Notes: a model not told the origin generated them from the letters alone. DNA of 64,000 bases from Xenorhabdus cabanillasii (GCF_003386665.1 NZ_QTUB01000001.1:1488001-1552000); one strand, 5' to 3'. Positions 44,982 to 58,456 are shown, counted from the first letter of the stretch. Numbers and translations: made by a program.

Positions 44982-47900
44982 GTGAAAGACTTATTGAAGT
45001 TTCTGAAAGCGCAAACCAAGACCGAAGAGTTTGATGCGATCAAAATTGCTCTGGCCTCTCCAGATATGATCCGTTCGTGGTCATTCGGAGAAGTAAAAAA
45101 GCCGGAAACCATTAACTACCGTACGTTCAAACCTGAACGTGACGGCCTTTTTTGTGCTCGTATTTTCGGGCCGGTAAAAGATTACGAATGCTTGTGTGGT
45201 AAATACAAGCGCTTGAAACACCGTGGTGTGATTTGTGAGAAGTGTGGTGTTGAGGTTACTCAGACTAAAGTTCGTCGTGAACGTATGGGTCACATTGAAC
45301 TGGCATCTCCGACCGCTCACATCTGGTTTCTGAAATCACTGCCATCCCGTATCGGTTTGCTGCTGGATATGCCGCTGCGCGACATTGAACGCGTATTGTA
45401 CTTCGAATCCTATGTAGTTGTTGAAGGTGGCATGACCAGCCTGGAGCGCAGCCAGATCCTGACTGAAGAACAGTATCTGGATGCACTGGAAGAATTCGGT
45501 GATGAATTCGACGCCAAAATGGGCGCGGAAGCGATCCAATCTTTGTTGAAAAACATGGATCTGGAAAACGAATGTGAAACCCTGCGTGAAGAGCTGAACG
45601 AAACCAACTCTGAAACTAAGCGTAAAAAGCTGACCAAGCGCATTAAGCTGCTGGAAGCCTTCATTCAGTCTGGCAACAAACCAGAGTGGATGGTTCTGAC
45701 CGTTCTGCCAGTTCTGCCACCGGATCTGCGTCCATTGGTTCCACTGGATGGCGGCCGTTTCGCAACTTCTGACCTGAACGATCTGTATCGTCGCGTTATT
45801 AACCGTAACAACCGTCTGAAACGCCTGCTGGATCTGGCTGCGCCAGACATCATCGTACGTAACGAAAAACGTATGTTACAGGAAGCGGTTGATGCGCTGT
45901 TGGACAACGGTCGTCGTGGTCGTGCGATTACGGGTTCTAATAAACGTCCTCTGAAATCCCTGGCAGACATGATCAAGGGTAAACAAGGTCGTTTCCGTCA
46001 GAACCTGCTGGGTAAACGTGTTGACTACTCAGGCCGTTCTGTAATTACCGTAGGTCCATACCTGCGTCTGCATCAGTGTGGTTTGCCTAAGAAGATGGCG
46101 CTGGAGCTGTTCAAGCCATTCATCTACGGTAAGCTGGAACTGCGTGGTTTGGCGACTACCATCAAAGCAGCCAAGAAGATGGTTGAACGCGAAGAAGCGG
46201 TTGTATGGGATATCCTTGATGAGGTTATCCGTGAGCACCCGGTTCTGTTGAACCGTGCGCCAACCCTTCACCGTCTGGGTATTCAGGCATTCGAACCGGT
46301 TCTGATCGAAGGTAAAGCAATCCAGTTGCACCCGCTGGTGTGTGCGGCTTATAACGCCGACTTCGACGGTGACCAGATGGCTGTTCACGTACCGTTGACA
46401 CTGGAAGCTCAGTTGGAAGCGCGTGCGCTGATGATGTCTACCAACAACATCCTGTCTCCAGCGAGCGGTGAACCAATCATCGTTCCATCTCAGGACGTTG
46501 TATTGGGTCTGTACTACATGACCCGTGACTGTGTTAACGCGAAAGGCGAAGGCATGGTTCTGACCGGCCCTAAAGAAGCAGAACGCGTATACCGCGCAGG
46601 TCTGGCTTCTCTGCACGCCCGTGTCAAAGTTCGTATCACTGAAGAAGTGAAAGATGGTGAAGGTAATGTCACTGTCAATACAGGATTGGTTGATACGACT
46701 ATCGGCCGTGCCATCCTGTGGATGATTGTACCAAAAGGCCTGCCATACTCATTGATTAACCAGCCACTGGGTAAAAAAGCTATCTCTAAGATGCTGAATA
46801 CCTGTTACCGCGTACTGGGCTTGAAACCAACCGTTATTTTGGCTGACCAGACCATGTATACCGGTTTTGCTTACGCTGCCCGTTCAGGGGTATCCGTAGG
46901 TATTGATGACATGGTTATTCCTGAGAAGAAAGAAGGCATCATCGCTGAAGCAGAAGCTGAAGTTGCCGAAATTCAGGAACAGTTCCAGTCAGGTCTGGTA
47001 ACTGCGGGCGAACGTTATAACAAGGTTATCGATATCTGGGCTGCGGCGAACGAACGTGTTGCTAAAGCGATGATGGAAAACCTTTCTTCTGAAACTGTTA
47101 TTAACCGTAATGGTGAAGAAGAACAGCAGGTTTCCTTCAATAATATCTTTATGATGGCCGACTCCGGTGCTCGTGGTTCTGCGGCTCAGATCCGTCAGTT
47201 GGCGGGTATGCGTGGTCTGATGGCAACTCCTGATGGCTCTATCATCGAAACGCCAATCACTGCGAACTTCCGTGAAGGTCTGAACGTACTCCAGTACTTC
47301 ATCTCAACCCACGGTGCTCGTAAAGGTCTTGCGGATACCGCATTGAAGACCGCGAACTCCGGTTACCTGACACGTCGTCTGGTTGACGTCGCTCAGGATC
47401 TGGTTGTCACTGAAGATGACTGTGGTACTCACGACGGTATTCTGATGACCCCGGTTATTGAGGGTGGTGACGTTAAAGAACCTCTGCGCGAACGTGTACT
47501 GGGTCGTGTGACAGCTGAAGACGTTCTGAAACCGGGCTCAGCGGATATTCTGGTTCCACGTAATACACTGTTGAACGAAAAATGGTGTGACCTGTTAGAA
47601 GAAAACTCCGTTGACAGCGTGAAAGTACGTTCCGTAGTTAGTTGTGAAACTGACTTCGGTGTTTGTGCGAAATGTTACGGACGTGACCTTGCTCGTGGTC
47701 ATATCATCAACAAAGGTGAAGCAGTTGGTGTTATCGCGGCACAGTCAATCGGTGAACCAGGTACACAGCTGACGATGCGTACGTTCCACATCGGTGGTGC
47801 GGCATCTCGTGCGGCAGCAGAATCCAGCATTCAGGTACGTAACAAAGGTCAGCTGAAACTGACTAACGCAAAATTTGTTACTAACTCTGTGGGCAAACTG

Positions 47901-49205
47901 GTTATTACTTCCCGTAATACCGAATTGCGTCTGATTGACGACTTCGGTCGTACGAAAGAAAGCTATAAAGTACCTTACGGCGCGGTATTGGCTAAAGGTG
48001 ATGGTGAAGCAGTAACCGGCGGTGAAACTGTTGCGAACTGGGATCCACACACCATGCCAGTCGTGAGTGAAGTGTCCGGTATCATCCAGTTCTACGACAT
48101 GGTTGATGGTCAAACCATCACTCGTCAGACGGACGAACTGACGGGTCTGTCATCACTGGTAGTTCTGGATAGTGCAGAGCGTACTGGTAGCGGTAAAGAC
48201 TTGCGTCCGGCACTGAAAATCGTTGATGCTCAGGGTAACGATGTTCTGATCCCAGGTACAGATATGTCTGCTCAGTACTTCTTGCCGGGTAAAGCGATTG
48301 TTCAGCTGGAAGACGGCATGGCTATCTCTGCGGGTGATACGCTGGCGCGTATTCCTCAGGAATCTGGCGGTACGAAAGATATCACCGGTGGTCTGCCACG
48401 CGTTGCAGACCTGTTCGAAGCTCGTCGTCCGAAAGAGCCTGCTATCCTGGCAGAGATCAGCGGTATCGTTTCCTTCGGTAAAGAAACCAAAGGTAAACGC
48501 CGTCTGGTGATCAGTCCTCTGGATGGTGGTGATGCTTACGAAGAGATGATCCCTAAATGGCGTCAGCTCAACGTGTTCGAAGGTGAGGTTGTTGAACGTG
48601 GTGACGTGATCTCCGATGGTCCAGAATCTCCACATGACATTCTGCGTTTGCGTGGTGTTCATGCTGTTGCCCGTTACATCACTAACGAAGTACAGGAAGT
48701 TTACCGTCTGCAAGGAGTTAAGATTAACGATAAACACATTGAAGTTATCGTTCGTCAGATGCTGCGTAAAGTTACCATTGCAAGTGCGGGAAGTTCTGAA
48801 TTCCTTGAAGGCGAGCAGGTTGAATACGCACGCGTTAAAGTTGCTAACCGTAAGCTGGAGCAGGACGGCAAAGTATCTGCGACTTTCCACCGTGATCTGC
48901 TGGGTATCACCAAAGCGTCACTGGCAACAGAATCCTTCATTTCTGCGGCGTCGTTCCAGGAAACAACCCGCGTATTGACTGAAGCTGCTGTTGCAGGTAA
49001 ACGTGATGAACTGCGTGGCCTGAAAGAGAACGTTATTGTGGGCCGTCTGATCCCTGCGGGTACAGGTTATGCTTACCATCAGGATCGTATGCGTCGTCGT
49101 CACGAAAATGAAGTGGTTGAAGCACCACAAGTTAGTGTTGACGAAGCCACTGCAAACCTTGCTGAATTGTTGAATGCTGGTTTCGGTAGCAGCAATAACG
49201 AGTAA
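44982..49205 (+). CDS. rpoC: RNA polymerase beta' subunit
   Basis: 1407 aa, the E. coli length. The start is GTG at 44982 (reading [17 protein letters not shown]) with ACAGGAG 7 bases upstream; the ATG frame from 44889 is not conserved. It has the N-terminal zinc site [20 protein letters not shown], the catalytic [12 protein letters not shown], and the second zinc site [19 protein letters not shown]. The C-terminal tail after RMRRRHE differs from E. coli, as expected for this variable end. Confidence 0.99.
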   Translation: MKDLLKFLKAQTKTEEFDAIKIALASPDMIRSWSFGEVKKPETINYRTFKPERDGLFCARIFGPVKDYECLCGKYKRLKHRGVICEKCGVEVTQTKVRRERMGHIELASPTAHIWFLKSLPSRIGLLLDMPLRDIERVLYFESYVVVEGGMTSLERSQILTEEQYLDALEEFGDEFDAKMGAEAIQSLLKNMDLENECETLREELNETNSETKRKKLTKRIKLLEAFIQSGNKPEWMVLTVLPVLPPDLRPLVPLDGGRFATSDLNDLYRRVINRNNRLKRLLDLAAPDIIVRNEKRMLQEAVDALLDNGRRGRAITGSNKRPLKSLADMIKGKQGRFRQNLLGKRVDYSGRSVITVGPYLRLHQCGLPKKMALELFKPFIYGKLELRGLATTIKAAKKMVEREEAVVWDILDEVIREHPVLLNRAPTLHRLGIQAFEPVLIEGKAIQLHPLVCAAYNADFDGDQMAVHVPLTLEAQLEARALMMSTNNILSPASGEPIIVPSQDVVLGLYYMTRDCVNAKGEGMVLTGPKEAERVYRAGLASLHARVKVRITEEVKDGEGNVTVNTGLVDTTIGRAILWMIVPKGLPYSLINQPLGKKAISKMLNTCYRVLGLKPTVILADQTMYTGFAYAARSGVSVGIDDMVIPEKKEGIIAEAEAEVAEIQEQFQSGLVTAGERYNKVIDIWAAANERVAKAMMENLSSETVINRNGEEEQQVSFNNIFMMADSGARGSAAQIRQLAGMRGLMATPDGSIIETPITANFREGLNVLQYFISTHGARKGLADTALKTANSGYLTRRLVDVAQDLVVTEDDCGTHDGILMTPVIEGGDVKEPLRERVLGRVTAEDVLKPGSADILVPRNTLLNEKWCDLLEENSVDSVKVRSVVSCETDFGVCAKCYGRDLARGHIINKGEAVGVIAAQSIGEPGTQLTMRTFHIGGAASRAAAESSIQVRNKGQLKLTNAKFVTNSVGKLVITSRNTELRLIDDFGRTKESYKVPYGAVLAKGDGEAVTGGETVANWDPHTMPVVSEVSGIIQFYDMVDGQTITRQTDELTGLSSLVVLDSAERTGSGKDLRPALKIVDAQGNDVLIPGTDMSAQYFLPGKAIVQLEDGMAISAGDTLARIPQESGGTKDITGGLPRVADLFEARRPKEPAILAEISGIVSFGKETKGKRRLVISPLDGGDAYEEMIPKWRQLNVFEGEVVERGDVISDGPESPHDILRLRGVHAVARYITNEVQEVYRLQGVKINDKHIEVIVRQMLRKVTIASAGSSEFLEGEQVEYARVKVANRKLEQDGKVSATFHRDLLGITKASLATESFISAASFQETTRVLTEAAVAGKRDELRGLKENVIVGRLIPAGTGYAYHQDRMRRRHENEVVEAPQVSVDEATANLAELLNAGFGSSNNE

Positions 49206-49252
49206 GCTCGTGATGGTGAATAATAGTATACTTAATCAGTATAGCTAATTGT

Positions 49253-49285
49253 AAAATGCCCTCTCTTGGTAGAGGGCATTTTTTA
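49253..49285 (+). terminator. Rho-independent terminator of the rpoBC operon
   Basis: ATGCCCTCT and AGAGGGCAT with a 6-nt loop, followed by TTTTTATT, 50 bases after rpoC. Confidence 0.92.
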
Positions 49286-49302
49286 TTGGGTGGAAAATAC
49301 AA

Positions 49303-50598
49303 ATGAGAAGAATCGTTCATGTTTCTGTAATGGTTTTCTTACTGCCCTTGATATTTTTTCTTAATCCGGCCGCAGCACATCAGCATGACCGATCAGGCTA
49401 TCTCTATATGGAAGTAACCAGAGACAGTGAAATCTATGCCTGGATTGGTGAACATGTCATTCAGGTTGGACTATTCAAAAAAGGGCAAAACCTGAAAGTG
49501 ACTCAGGAAGAAGGAGAAGACAGTGATTATTACGAATTCAGCTTTGGTAATGGGAAAGGTTATATTGCTAAAGGTAACTTAAGAGAAATAAAAAAATCTG
49601 CATTTCCCATTGACCCTTTTCAGACTCTCAATAAAAAAGCATCTCAAGGCTTGGTTATTTTTAAAGACATTCGAGTCTATAGCACACCGAAAGTAGATAA
49701 TAAACCCGTCGCAATTTTGGCAGCGGATCTCCGTTATCCAATTTTGGATAAATTACAGGACGCCTCACATCATATTTGGTATGAAATTAATTTAGGCGAT
49801 CGCTTGGGTTATATTAGTGACCAAGATGCTGAGTTGGATAATGGTATTCCTGTATTGACTTATCACCATATTCTTAATGATAAGGAAAATAAACGTTTTC
49901 TCCATACTTCAACAACCACATCTTTGACTGCCTTTCGTGATCAGATGGCTTATCTGAAACAGGCGGGCTATACCACGATTTCATTGTATGAACTGGAAGG
50001 ATACCTAAATGGAGATATTAACTTGCCAGCTAAAGCCGTTGCTTTGACGTTTGATGATGGATTGAAATCTGTATATCAGTATGCTTATCCAATATTGAAA
50101 GAGAATGGACAAAAGGCAACGCTTTTTATTATTTCATCCCGAATTAAACGCCATCCACAGAAATGGAACTCTAATGGCCTGCAATTTTTAAGTCTTTCTG
50201 AATTATACTCCATGCAGAACGTTTTTGATTTTCAATCCCATACTCATTTCTTACATCGTTTAGGTAAAAATAAACAACCAATATTATTCAGTCGTTCATA
50301 CCGCAATATGTTGTATGATTTCGAGCGTTCACGCCGGGCATTATCACAATTTAACCCCCATGTACTTTATCTTTCTTATCCTTTTGGTGGATATAACCAG
50401 ATAGCGATGAAAGCTGCCAAAAATGCAGGATTTCATTTGGTGGTTACTACAGTTCAGGGAAAAGTAAAATTGGGGGATAATCCCTTCTCTTTGAAACGAT
50501 TATATATATTACGGACAGACTCTATTGAAAAAATGGCAAAAATGATTTCTAATCAGGCAGATACTGTACCTTTACAGAGTACAGATAACAGGCTGTAA
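49303..50598 (+). CDS. yadE: YadE-like exported polysaccharide deacetylase
   Basis: 431 aa. A signal peptide (1-25, ending PAAA-HQ) indicates export. Residues about 30-190 contain two SH3-like repeats (GYIAKGNLRE and RLGYISDQDA); the C-terminal half is a carbohydrate esterase 4 / NodB-type deacetylase with TFDDG (metal-binding Asp) and SHTHFLH (metal-binding His). The YHHIL, HTSTTTS and SSRIKRHPQKWN blocks match E. coli YadE as remembered, whose substrate is unknown. It probably acts on a surface or periplasmic N-acetylated glycan. It lies alone between rpoC and malM. Confidence 0.85.
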   Translation: MRRIVHVSVMVFLLPLIFFLNPAAAHQHDRSGYLYMEVTRDSEIYAWIGEHVIQVGLFKKGQNLKVTQEEGEDSDYYEFSFGNGKGYIAKGNLREIKKSAFPIDPFQTLNKKASQGLVIFKDIRVYSTPKVDNKPVAILAADLRYPILDKLQDASHHIWYEINLGDRLGYISDQDAELDNGIPVLTYHHILNDKENKRFLHTSTTTSLTAFRDQMAYLKQAGYTTISLYELEGYLNGDINLPAKAVALTFDDGLKSVYQYAYPILKENGQKATLFIISSRIKRHPQKWNSNGLQFLSLSELYSMQNVFDFQSHTHFLHRLGKNKQPILFSRSYRNMLYDFERSRRALSQFNPHVLYLSYPFGGYNQIAMKAAKNAGFHLVVTTVQGKVKLGDNPFSLKRLYILRTDSIEKMAKMISNQADTVPLQSTDNRL

Positions 50599-50815
50599 AA
50601 TATTAATACATTACCATATTTTTAGATATTCATCGTAATTATAAATATGTTTATTACCATATAACTGTGAATAGAAAGTTATCATGCACCTGGTAATTTT
50701 TTCCTTACTGTTACGATATGGATCTGACTCAGAATTTATAGGATATAGAAGAGCCTATTCCCTTAGGCCCTGAGTTTAATTATTGAATCTCACGATAACT
50801 TTCGTTGAAACAAGC

Positions 50816-51754
50816 CTATTCTTTGTTTTTTACCATTTTGATAAATGTTTCTCGTGCGCTTGGTGAGCCAAGACGTTCTGCTTCATCTAATAACTTCAGT
50901 GCCTTATCAATATCACCACTTCTAATCGCTTTTTTAATAGCTTCATTGAAATACTGTTCAGTATCACCTAAGACTGGTTTGGTTTCCGGTGTAATAGATG
51001 ATGGCTGAGAAGGAACAGTATTTAGTTGGGTAGAACCAACAGTCACTGTTTTAGGCTCGGATACAGTAAAAGAATGACCAATTAAAATATTTCCGGTATC
51101 TCGTTCCGATTTCACTTTCAGCGTTAAAGTACCAGTATCGGTGTGGCGAGCTATCGGATTAGGAATATTAGGCACAGCATTACCGACTCCCTGCGCATAG
51201 GCTTTGGCTGGATCAACCATTTCTGTGGATGTTTGTAGATCTGCATGGGTAGTATAAATCAGCATATAAATTTGCTGTTGCCCTAATGCAGGTGTCAGTT
51301 TTAATGTTCCCTCAAGCCTGTCTGCTGACATAATACTTGGCTGCTGATAGGTAAAATAATGACTTGGGTAAAACGCAGCAGGACGGAATTGTTCATCAAG
51401 CACTAACACATTAGGTGAATAAACCTGCCTATCTTTTATCAGGCTACTCAGGGTTATTTTCAATGCTCCATGATTGGCAGGTAAAGCAAGAGCAGCAACT
51501 GCACCCTGGATATTTCCTTGATTAAGCTGAAGTGAGGCGTGACTAAGAATCACTGTTTGCTTGGCGTTAGTATTCACCGGTTGCCATGCTAATTTCTGTA
51601 AAACGGAGATGGGTAAAGAAGGCGCAACAGAGTTGCGCTTTCTCAAATCAGTTAGGGTCTTATCAGAAACAGTCTCAGTGACAGCATAAGTCATTGTGGG
51701 TATGTTCATACAGAACAAGATACCGAAACAAATAGGAAGTAGCTTGATTCTCAT
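50816..51754 (-). CDS. malM: Maltose operon periplasmic protein MalM
   Basis: 312 aa. Start ATG 51754 (MRIKLLPICFGILFCMNIPT) gives a signal peptide ending MTYA; the longer frame from 51784 overlaps lamB and lacks a signal start. Residues about 130-235 carry a MalM-type beta domain (RPAAFYPSHYFTYQQPS). Its role in maltose metabolism is undefined even in E. coli. Last gene of malK-lamB-malM, 20 bases after lamB. Confidence 0.9.
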   Translation of the reverse strand: MRIKLLPICFGILFCMNIPTMTYAVTETVSDKTLTDLRKRNSVAPSLPISVLQKLAWQPVNTNAKQTVILSHASLQLNQGNIQGAVAALALPANHGALKITLSSLIKDRQVYSPNVLVLDEQFRPAAFYPSHYFTYQQPSIMSADRLEGTLKLTPALGQQQIYMLIYTTHADLQTSTEMVDPAKAYAQGVGNAVPNIPNPIARHTDTGTLTLKVKSERDTGNILIGHSFTVSEPKTVTVGSTQLNTVPSQPSSITPETKPVLGDTEQYFNEAIKKAIRSGDIDKALKLLDEAERLGSPSARETFIKMVKNKE

Positions 51755-51774
51755 TTTATTACCTTTGCCTGACA

Positions 51775-53073
<1,299 letters not shown>

Positions 53074-53087
53074 TTATAGAGTAGATT

Positions 53088-54197
53088 TTAAACTCCTGGT
53101 TCTTTATGCAAACGCTGACATGCCGTTCCATCTTCCCGGAACAGATGGCAACGATGAGGAGCTAACCCGATCGTGAAGGTTTCCCCTTCTTCCACGAGAA
53201 CAATATCAGGCCGGAGATAAACGAGGTTTTGATGGATAGCTGATATGTGGATATGGATTTGCGTTTCATTTCCTAACTGCTCTACTAGCTGTATTGTTCC
53301 TTCTAGTGTTACGTCAGCAATATCACTGGGCAGTAGATGTTCCGGGCGAATACCCAGGGATACGTTACTGCCAACGGTGAGGCCTTTACTTTCGACAGGT
53401 AGCCAAACATGTTGCCCATTGGGCAGGCTGATTTGCACTTGATCGACGGCGATAGCAGAAACCTTGACGGGCAAGAAATTCATTTTCGGAGAGCCGATAA
53501 AACTGGCGACAAACCGGTTGGCAGGATAATGATAAATCTCCAGGGGTTTTCCGACCTGAGCAATATTGCCTGCGTTTAATACGACGATTTTATCTGCCAA
53601 TGTCATCGCTTCAGTTTGATCATGAGTAACATAGATCATGGTGCGTTTCAGGCGTTTGTGCAGGCGTGAAATTTCAATACGCATTTGGACACGCAGGGCT
53701 GCATCCAGATTGGAAAGGGGCTCATCCAGCAAAAAGATATTGGGTTCGGCCACCAGAGTTCGGCCAATAGCAACTCGCTGACGTTGCCCTCCTGATAGCG
53801 CTTTTGGACGGCGCTCTAATAGGTGGGCAAGCTGGAGAGTTTCTGCAACTCGCTCTACTCGCTTCTGAATTTCATGCTTTTTAATACCTGCCAGTTTTAA
53901 GCCGAAAGACATATTATCTGCCACAGACAGATGGGGGTAGAGCGCATAAGATTGAAAAACCATTCCGATACTGCGTTTGGCAGGAGGTACATCATTTATC
54001 CTTTGTCCTGCGCTCAGTAGCTCACCGGAAGTAATATCTTCCAGACCGGCAATCATCCTTAATAAAGTCGATTTTCCACATCCTGATGGGCCGACAAAAA
54101 CCACGAATTCCCCTTCTTTAATCTCAAGATCGAGATTTTTGAAAATAACATTTTCACCATAAGCCTTAGATACATTACGAAGTGTGACGCTGGACAT
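53088..54197 (-). CDS. malK: Maltose/maltodextrin import ATPase MalK
   Basis: ATPase of the MalFGK2 importer and inhibitor of MalT when idle. 369 aa from [20 protein letters not shown] (GAGGGAAACAA upstream); the frame from 54290 is longer but not conserved. Walker [10 protein letters not shown] (about 36-44), signature [15 protein letters not shown], Walker [12 protein letters not shown], and the C-terminal regulatory domain (about 240-369). Divergent from malE across a shared regulatory region. Confidence 0.97.
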   Translation of the reverse strand: MSSVTLRNVSKAYGENVIFKNLDLEIKEGEFVVFVGPSGCGKSTLLRMIAGLEDITSGELLSAGQRINDVPPAKRSIGMVFQSYALYPHLSVADNMSFGLKLAGIKKHEIQKRVERVAETLQLAHLLERRPKALSGGQRQRVAIGRTLVAEPNIFLLDEPLSNLDAALRVQMRIEISRLHKRLKRTMIYVTHDQTEAMTLADKIVVLNAGNIAQVGKPLEIYHYPANRFVASFIGSPKMNFLPVKVSAIAVDQVQISLPNGQHVWLPVESKGLTVGSNVSLGIRPEHLLPSDIADVTLEGTIQLVEQLGNETQIHIHISAIHQNLVYLRPDIVLVEEGETFTIGLAPHRCHLFREDGTACQRLHKEPGV

Positions 54198-54301
54198 TTG
54201 TTTCCCTCGGAGTTGCCATCCTGGTTTGTAGTGAAAAGCAGATGGCAGGATTGTGTGCAAAATAACAGGAACAAAAATCCTCCATTTCATAGTTTTTTAT
54301 G

Positions 54302-54311
54302 GGGGAGGAAG
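54302..54311 (+). promoter_or_regulatory. MalT box candidate
   Basis: GGGGAGGAAG matches the consensus GGGGA(T/G)GAGG at 9 of 10 positions; near the malK start side. Confidence 0.6.
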
Positions 54312-54314
54312 TAG

Positions 54315-54324
54315 GAGGATGAGA
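54315..54324 (+). promoter_or_regulatory. MalT box candidate
   Basis: GAGGATGAGA matches the MalT consensus at 8 of 10 positions, in direct repeat with the box at 54302. Confidence 0.5.
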
Positions 54325-54428
54325 TTAATGAAATTGAAAAATTCTTTGATAAGTCATGGAATAAGATGTGATTTTAATCCCAAAAATTGATGCCTTTTTA
54401 AGACTAACAGTATGGTTTACAGTGCTTT

Positions 54429-54444
54429 TGTAATCATGTTCACA
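54429..54444. promoter_or_regulatory. CRP binding site candidate
   Basis: TGTAATCATGTTCACA fits TGTGA-N6-TCACA at 9 of 10 positions, within the malK-malE regulatory region. Confidence 0.65.
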
Positions 54445-54472
54445 CTCATTTGATGGGAGGCGTAGGATAGAG

Positions 54473-54482
54473 GAGGATGAGC
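54473..54482 (+). promoter_or_regulatory. MalT box candidate (malE side)
   Basis: GAGGATGAGC matches the MalT consensus at 8 of 10 positions, about 90 bases before malE; a poorer box (TGGGAGGCGT) lies just upstream at 54454-54463. Confidence 0.5.
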
Positions 54483-54571
54483 CTGTTTTCCATTAATTGC
54501 ACACTGAGGACTATTTTCTGAAAGTGTAATGAGAAATTTAGTTTAAATTAGTAGACGATGAAAAGGACGGA

Positions 54572-55774
54572 ATGATGACAAAAACAACTTTGAAAGTGAA
54601 TGTTCGTGCTCTGATGCTTTCCGTTTTATCTACATGCGTACTCTCTGCCCCGGCTTTTGCAAAATTGGAAGAAGGTAAACTGGTAATTTGGATCAATGGG
54701 GATAAGGGATATAACGGCCTGTCTCAGGTTGGTGATAAATTTGCGCAGGAAACAGGCATTTCAGTCAGTGTTGAACACCCAGATAAACTAGAAGAAAAGT
54801 ATTCCCAGATTGCTACAACGGGAGATGGTCCTGATATCATTTTCTGGGCACATGACCGTTTTGGAGGCTATGCACAGTCTGGGCTGTTGGCTGAGGTCAC
54901 ACCTGATAAAAATTTTATGGATAAACTGTTTCCCTTTACCTGGGATGCTGTTCGCCATGATGGCAAGATAGTCGGTTATCCTGTTGCGGTTGAAGCACTT
55001 TCCCTTATTTACAATAAGGATCTGCTTAAGTCGCCACCCGCAACATGGGAAGAAATTCCGGCATTGGATAACGAACTAAAAAAGCAGGGAAAGAGTGCAA
55101 TCATGTTTAACTTACAGGAGCCTTATTTCTCCTGGCCCCTGATTGCTGCTGATGGCGGATATGCTTTTAAAAGGCAGGGCGATACCTACAATATTAAAGA
55201 TAGTGGTGTAAATCATGCTGGCTCTAAAGCAGGTTTGGCATTTTTAGTCAGCTTGGTAAAAAACAAACATCTCAGTGCGGATATCGATTACTCCATTGCT
55301 GAAGCTGCTTTCAATAAAGGCAAAACAGCAATGACTATCAATGGCCCCTGGTCATGGGCGAATATCGATAAAAGTAAGATCAATTACGGTGTCACTCTGT
55401 TACCCACTTTTAATGGTCAACCCTCTAAACCTTTTGTTGGTATTTTAACTGCGGGAATTAATGCAGCCAGTCCTAATAAGGAATTGGCGAAAGAGTTTTT
55501 GGAAAATTACCTGCTGACTAATGAAGGTTTGGCCATGATGGATAAGGATAAGCCATTAGGCGCTGTAGCGTTGAAGTCCTATCAGGATATCCTTACCAAA
55601 GATCCTCGAATTGCTGCCACGATGGAAAATGCTCAGAAAGGGGAAATTATGCCAAATATTTCACAAATGAGCAGTTTCTGGTATGGCATGCGTAGCGCCG
55701 TACTCAATTCAATAAGTAATCGACAATCTGTAGATGCGGCTCTCAATGATGCAGAGGCTCGAATAGTAAAATAA
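54572..55774 (+). CDS. malE: Maltose/maltodextrin-binding periplasmic protein
   Basis: Delivers maltodextrins to MalFGK2. 400 aa, with a signal peptide ending [21 protein letters not shown], the same mature start as E. coli MBP. Conserved blocks include [25 protein letters not shown] and [11 protein letters not shown]. Two adjacent ATG codons (54572 and 54575) follow AAGGACGGA; either may be used. A terminator-like hairpin separates it from malF. Confidence 0.97.
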   Translation: MMTKTTLKVNVRALMLSVLSTCVLSAPAFAKLEEGKLVIWINGDKGYNGLSQVGDKFAQETGISVSVEHPDKLEEKYSQIATTGDGPDIIFWAHDRFGGYAQSGLLAEVTPDKNFMDKLFPFTWDAVRHDGKIVGYPVAVEALSLIYNKDLLKSPPATWEEIPALDNELKKQGKSAIMFNLQEPYFSWPLIAADGGYAFKRQGDTYNIKDSGVNHAGSKAGLAFLVSLVKNKHLSADIDYSIAEAAFNKGKTAMTINGPWSWANIDKSKINYGVTLLPTFNGQPSKPFVGILTAGINAASPNKELAKEFLENYLLTNEGLAMMDKDKPLGAVALKSYQDILTKDPRIAATMENAQKGEIMPNISQMSSFWYGMRSAVLNSISNRQSVDAALNDAEARIVK

Positions 55775-55783
55775 ACGAATATT

Positions 55784-55812
55784 AGGCTCCTGATTTCGAA
55801 GGAGCTTTTTTT
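55784..55812 (+). terminator. Hairpin/terminator between malE and malF
   Basis: GCTCC and GGAGC (with the adjacent G-A bases) enclose a 10-nt loop and are followed by seven T residues. It probably lowers malFG expression relative to malE, as intercistronic elements do in E. coli. Confidence 0.75.
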
Positions 55813-55917
55813 ATCTGTTGAGGGACAGGTTTGGTCACTGGATTTCAGTAACAGATTCTGAATAAAGGTCTTTTTGTAACGGGAATAGTTATTAACTGGG
55901 ATAGTAACAGGAAGTGC

Positions 55918-57510
55918 ATGATGTCAACGAGATTGAACAAAAAAGTATGGTGGTCACGTTCTGTCCTGAAATGGCTTTTCGTGGGGCTGATGGCGGGGAT
56001 GGGCCTATTTTTTACCGGCTATTTGACTGTGTTGATGTATGCACAAGGTGAATATCTGTTCGCTATGCTGACATTAGTATTACTGGGTAGTGGTATTTAT
56101 ATCTTTGTTAATAGCAGAGCTTATGCCTGGCGTTATACCTATCCGGGTATTGCTGGAATGGCTTTGTTTGTATTGTTTCCACTTATTTGCACCATTGCGA
56201 TTGCTTTTACAAATTATAGCAGTACCAATCAACTCACCCTTGAGCGGGCTAAGACAGTATTAATGAGTCGTCAATATCAGACAGGAGAATCATTTGATTT
56301 CAAGCTTTATCCTGAAGCTGAGCGGTGGGTTTTGGCATTGAGTATCACGGATAGTTCCAAGATATCCAGTTCTAATATATTAGTATCAGAGCCTTTTTCT
56401 TTATCTGAATCAGAAAAGGAAGAGATAATTCTGCCATTGCATGAACGAACAGTTGGTTTTGAACATAGCGCTGCTGCATTGCGTATTATCACTCAGAACC
56501 GACAGATATTAGGGAAAATTGTGGTGATTTTGCCCGATGGCAGTAAGTTACGTATGAGTTCCCTGCGGCAATTTTCCGGCATACATTCACTTTATACTCT
56601 GAGTGAAGATGGTAACACCCTAACTAATAATCAAACTGGTGTGCAATACCGACCAAATATGGAGACGGGATTCTATCAATCCATTAATGCCAAAGGAGGG
56701 TGGGGACAAGAGACGTTAAGTCCCGGATTTACTGTTTCTATTGGGTGGAAAAACTTCCTGCGGGTGATACAGGATGAAGGTATCCAAAAACCTTTTCTCT
56801 CCATTTTTGTCTGGACGGTGATCTTTTCCCTGTTGACAGTAACATTGACTGTGGCACTGGGTATGATCCTGGCTTGTATTGTGCAGTGGGAAGCTCTTAA
56901 AGGCAGGGCAATCTACCGAGTATTACTTATCTTACCGTATGCTGTACCTTCCTTTATTTCCATCCTGATCTTCAAGGGGTTATTTAATCAGAGCTTCGGC
57001 GAAATTAACCTGCTGCTTAATGGGGTATTTGGTCTGAAACCGGATTGGTTTACGGATCCGACTCTGGCCAGAACTATGCTGATTATTGTCAATACATGGT
57101 TGGGCTATCCCTATATGATGATCCTGTGTATGGGGTTGCTGAAAGCGATTCCTGATGATTTGTATGAAGCATCTGCAATGGATGGTGCAGGACCGTTACA
57201 GAATTTCTTCTATATCACGTTCCCTCTGTTAATTAAGCCCCTGATACCATTGATGATTGCCAGCTTTGCTTTTAACTTCAACAACTTTGTTCTGATCCAA
57301 TTACTCACCAAAGGCGGACCAGATCGTATTGGCACAACAACACCTGCGGGTTATACCGACCTCTTAGTCAGCTATACCTATCGTATTGCGTTTGAAGGTG
57401 GTGGGGGACAGGATTTTGGGTTAGCAGCGGCGATAGCAACGTTAATTTTCCTGCTGGTGGGAGCCTTAGCAATCATTAATCTGAAAACCACGCGTATTAA
57501 ATTTGACTAA
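55918..57510 (+). CDS. malF: Maltose/maltodextrin permease subunit MalF
   Basis: Inner-membrane subunit of MalFGK2, 530 aa. Eight predicted membrane segments with the large periplasmic P2 loop (about residues 105-285) and the cytoplasmic EAA loop EASAMDGAGPLQNFFYITFP. The P2 loop is slightly longer than in E. coli (514 aa in total). Two consecutive ATG codons (55918 and 55921) are possible starts; the upstream AGGAAG fits either. Confidence 0.96.
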   Translation: MMSTRLNKKVWWSRSVLKWLFVGLMAGMGLFFTGYLTVLMYAQGEYLFAMLTLVLLGSGIYIFVNSRAYAWRYTYPGIAGMALFVLFPLICTIAIAFTNYSSTNQLTLERAKTVLMSRQYQTGESFDFKLYPEAERWVLALSITDSSKISSSNILVSEPFSLSESEKEEIILPLHERTVGFEHSAAALRIITQNRQILGKIVVILPDGSKLRMSSLRQFSGIHSLYTLSEDGNTLTNNQTGVQYRPNMETGFYQSINAKGGWGQETLSPGFTVSIGWKNFLRVIQDEGIQKPFLSIFVWTVIFSLLTVTLTVALGMILACIVQWEALKGRAIYRVLLILPYAVPSFISILIFKGLFNQSFGEINLLLNGVFGLKPDWFTDPTLARTMLIIVNTWLGYPYMMILCMGLLKAIPDDLYEASAMDGAGPLQNFFYITFPLLIKPLIPLMIASFAFNFNNFVLIQLLTKGGPDRIGTTTPAGYTDLLVSYTYRIAFEGGGGQDFGLAAAIATLIFLLVGALAIINLKTTRIKFD

Positions 57511-57522
57511 GGAGATGGCAAC

Positions 57523-58413
57523 ATGGCGATGGTGCAACCTAAATCACAACGGTGGCGAGTATGGGCAACACATATACTCATGCTGACTTTTATCGCTTTG
57601 ATTTTATTTCCATTACTGATGGTTATTGCTATTTCCTTACGACCGGGAAATTTTGCTACAGGTAGTCTTATTCCAGATACGATTTCCTGGGAGCACTGGA
57701 AATTGGCACTTGGCATTAGTGTAGAATCTGCTGATGGGCGTGTCACACCTCCACCATTTCCGGTGATGTTATGGCTATGGAACTCTGTAAAAGTCGCATT
57801 TATTACTGCCACGGGTATTGTTGCACTATCAACAACATGTGCTTATGCCTTTGCTCGTATGCGTTTTCGTGGCAAAAGTACCTTGTTGAAAGGAATGCTG
57901 ATTTTTCAAATGTTCCCTGCTGTTTTGTCATTGGTAGCACTGTATGCTCTGTTTGATCGATTGGGAGAATATATTCCTTTTATTGGTCTGAATACCCATG
58001 GCAGTGTGATCTTTGCTTATATGGGGGGAATTGCTCTGCATGTGTGGACGATAAAAGGTTATTTTGAAACGTTAGATCGTTCTTTAGAAGAAGCGGCTAT
58101 GTTGGATGGAGCGACGTCGTGGCAAGTTTTTCGTTTGATACTTTTGCCTCTTTCTGTACCAATACTGGCGGTTGTATTTATTCTGTCTTTTATTGGAGTG
58201 ATTACTGAAGTGCCAGTGGCGTCGCTATTGTTAAATGATGTGGGCAATTACACATTAGCTGTGGGTATGCAGCAATATCTTCATCCACAAAATTACCTCT
58301 GGGGTGATTTTGCAGCGGCTGCCGTACTTTCTGCTGTGCCTATCACAGTGGTTTTCTTACTTGCTCAGCGCTGGTTAGTGGGAGGATTAACAGCGGGTGG
58401 CGTGAAGGGGTGA
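57523..58413 (+). CDS. malG: Maltose/maltodextrin permease subunit MalG
   Basis: Partner of MalF, 296 aa with six membrane segments and the EAA loop [21 protein letters not shown]. Its C-terminus ([12 protein letters not shown]) reaches into the MalE cavity in the E. coli complex. AAGGAGATGGCAAC precedes the ATG, 12 bases after malF, so the two are coupled. Confidence 0.97.
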   Translation: MAMVQPKSQRWRVWATHILMLTFIALILFPLLMVIAISLRPGNFATGSLIPDTISWEHWKLALGISVESADGRVTPPPFPVMLWLWNSVKVAFITATGIVALSTTCAYAFARMRFRGKSTLLKGMLIFQMFPAVLSLVALYALFDRLGEYIPFIGLNTHGSVIFAYMGGIALHVWTIKGYFETLDRSLEEAAMLDGATSWQVFRLILLPLSVPILAVVFILSFIGVITEVPVASLLLNDVGNYTLAVGMQQYLHPQNYLWGDFAAAAVLSAVPITVVFLLAQRWLVGGLTAGGVKG

Positions 58414-58456
58414 CTATCTAATTAGAAGTCAACCAAAGTAAGGAGAATTTAAGGTG

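Larger units (their letters stand above)
54198..54571. promoter_or_regulatory. malK-malE divergent regulatory region
   Basis: 374 bases between the divergent mal operons. It holds at least three MalT-box-like decamers (54302-54311, 54315-54324, 54473-54482) and two CRP-like sites (54429-54444 and the weaker TGTGA-N6-TCCCA at 54367-54382), the same design as in E. coli. Confidence 0.75.
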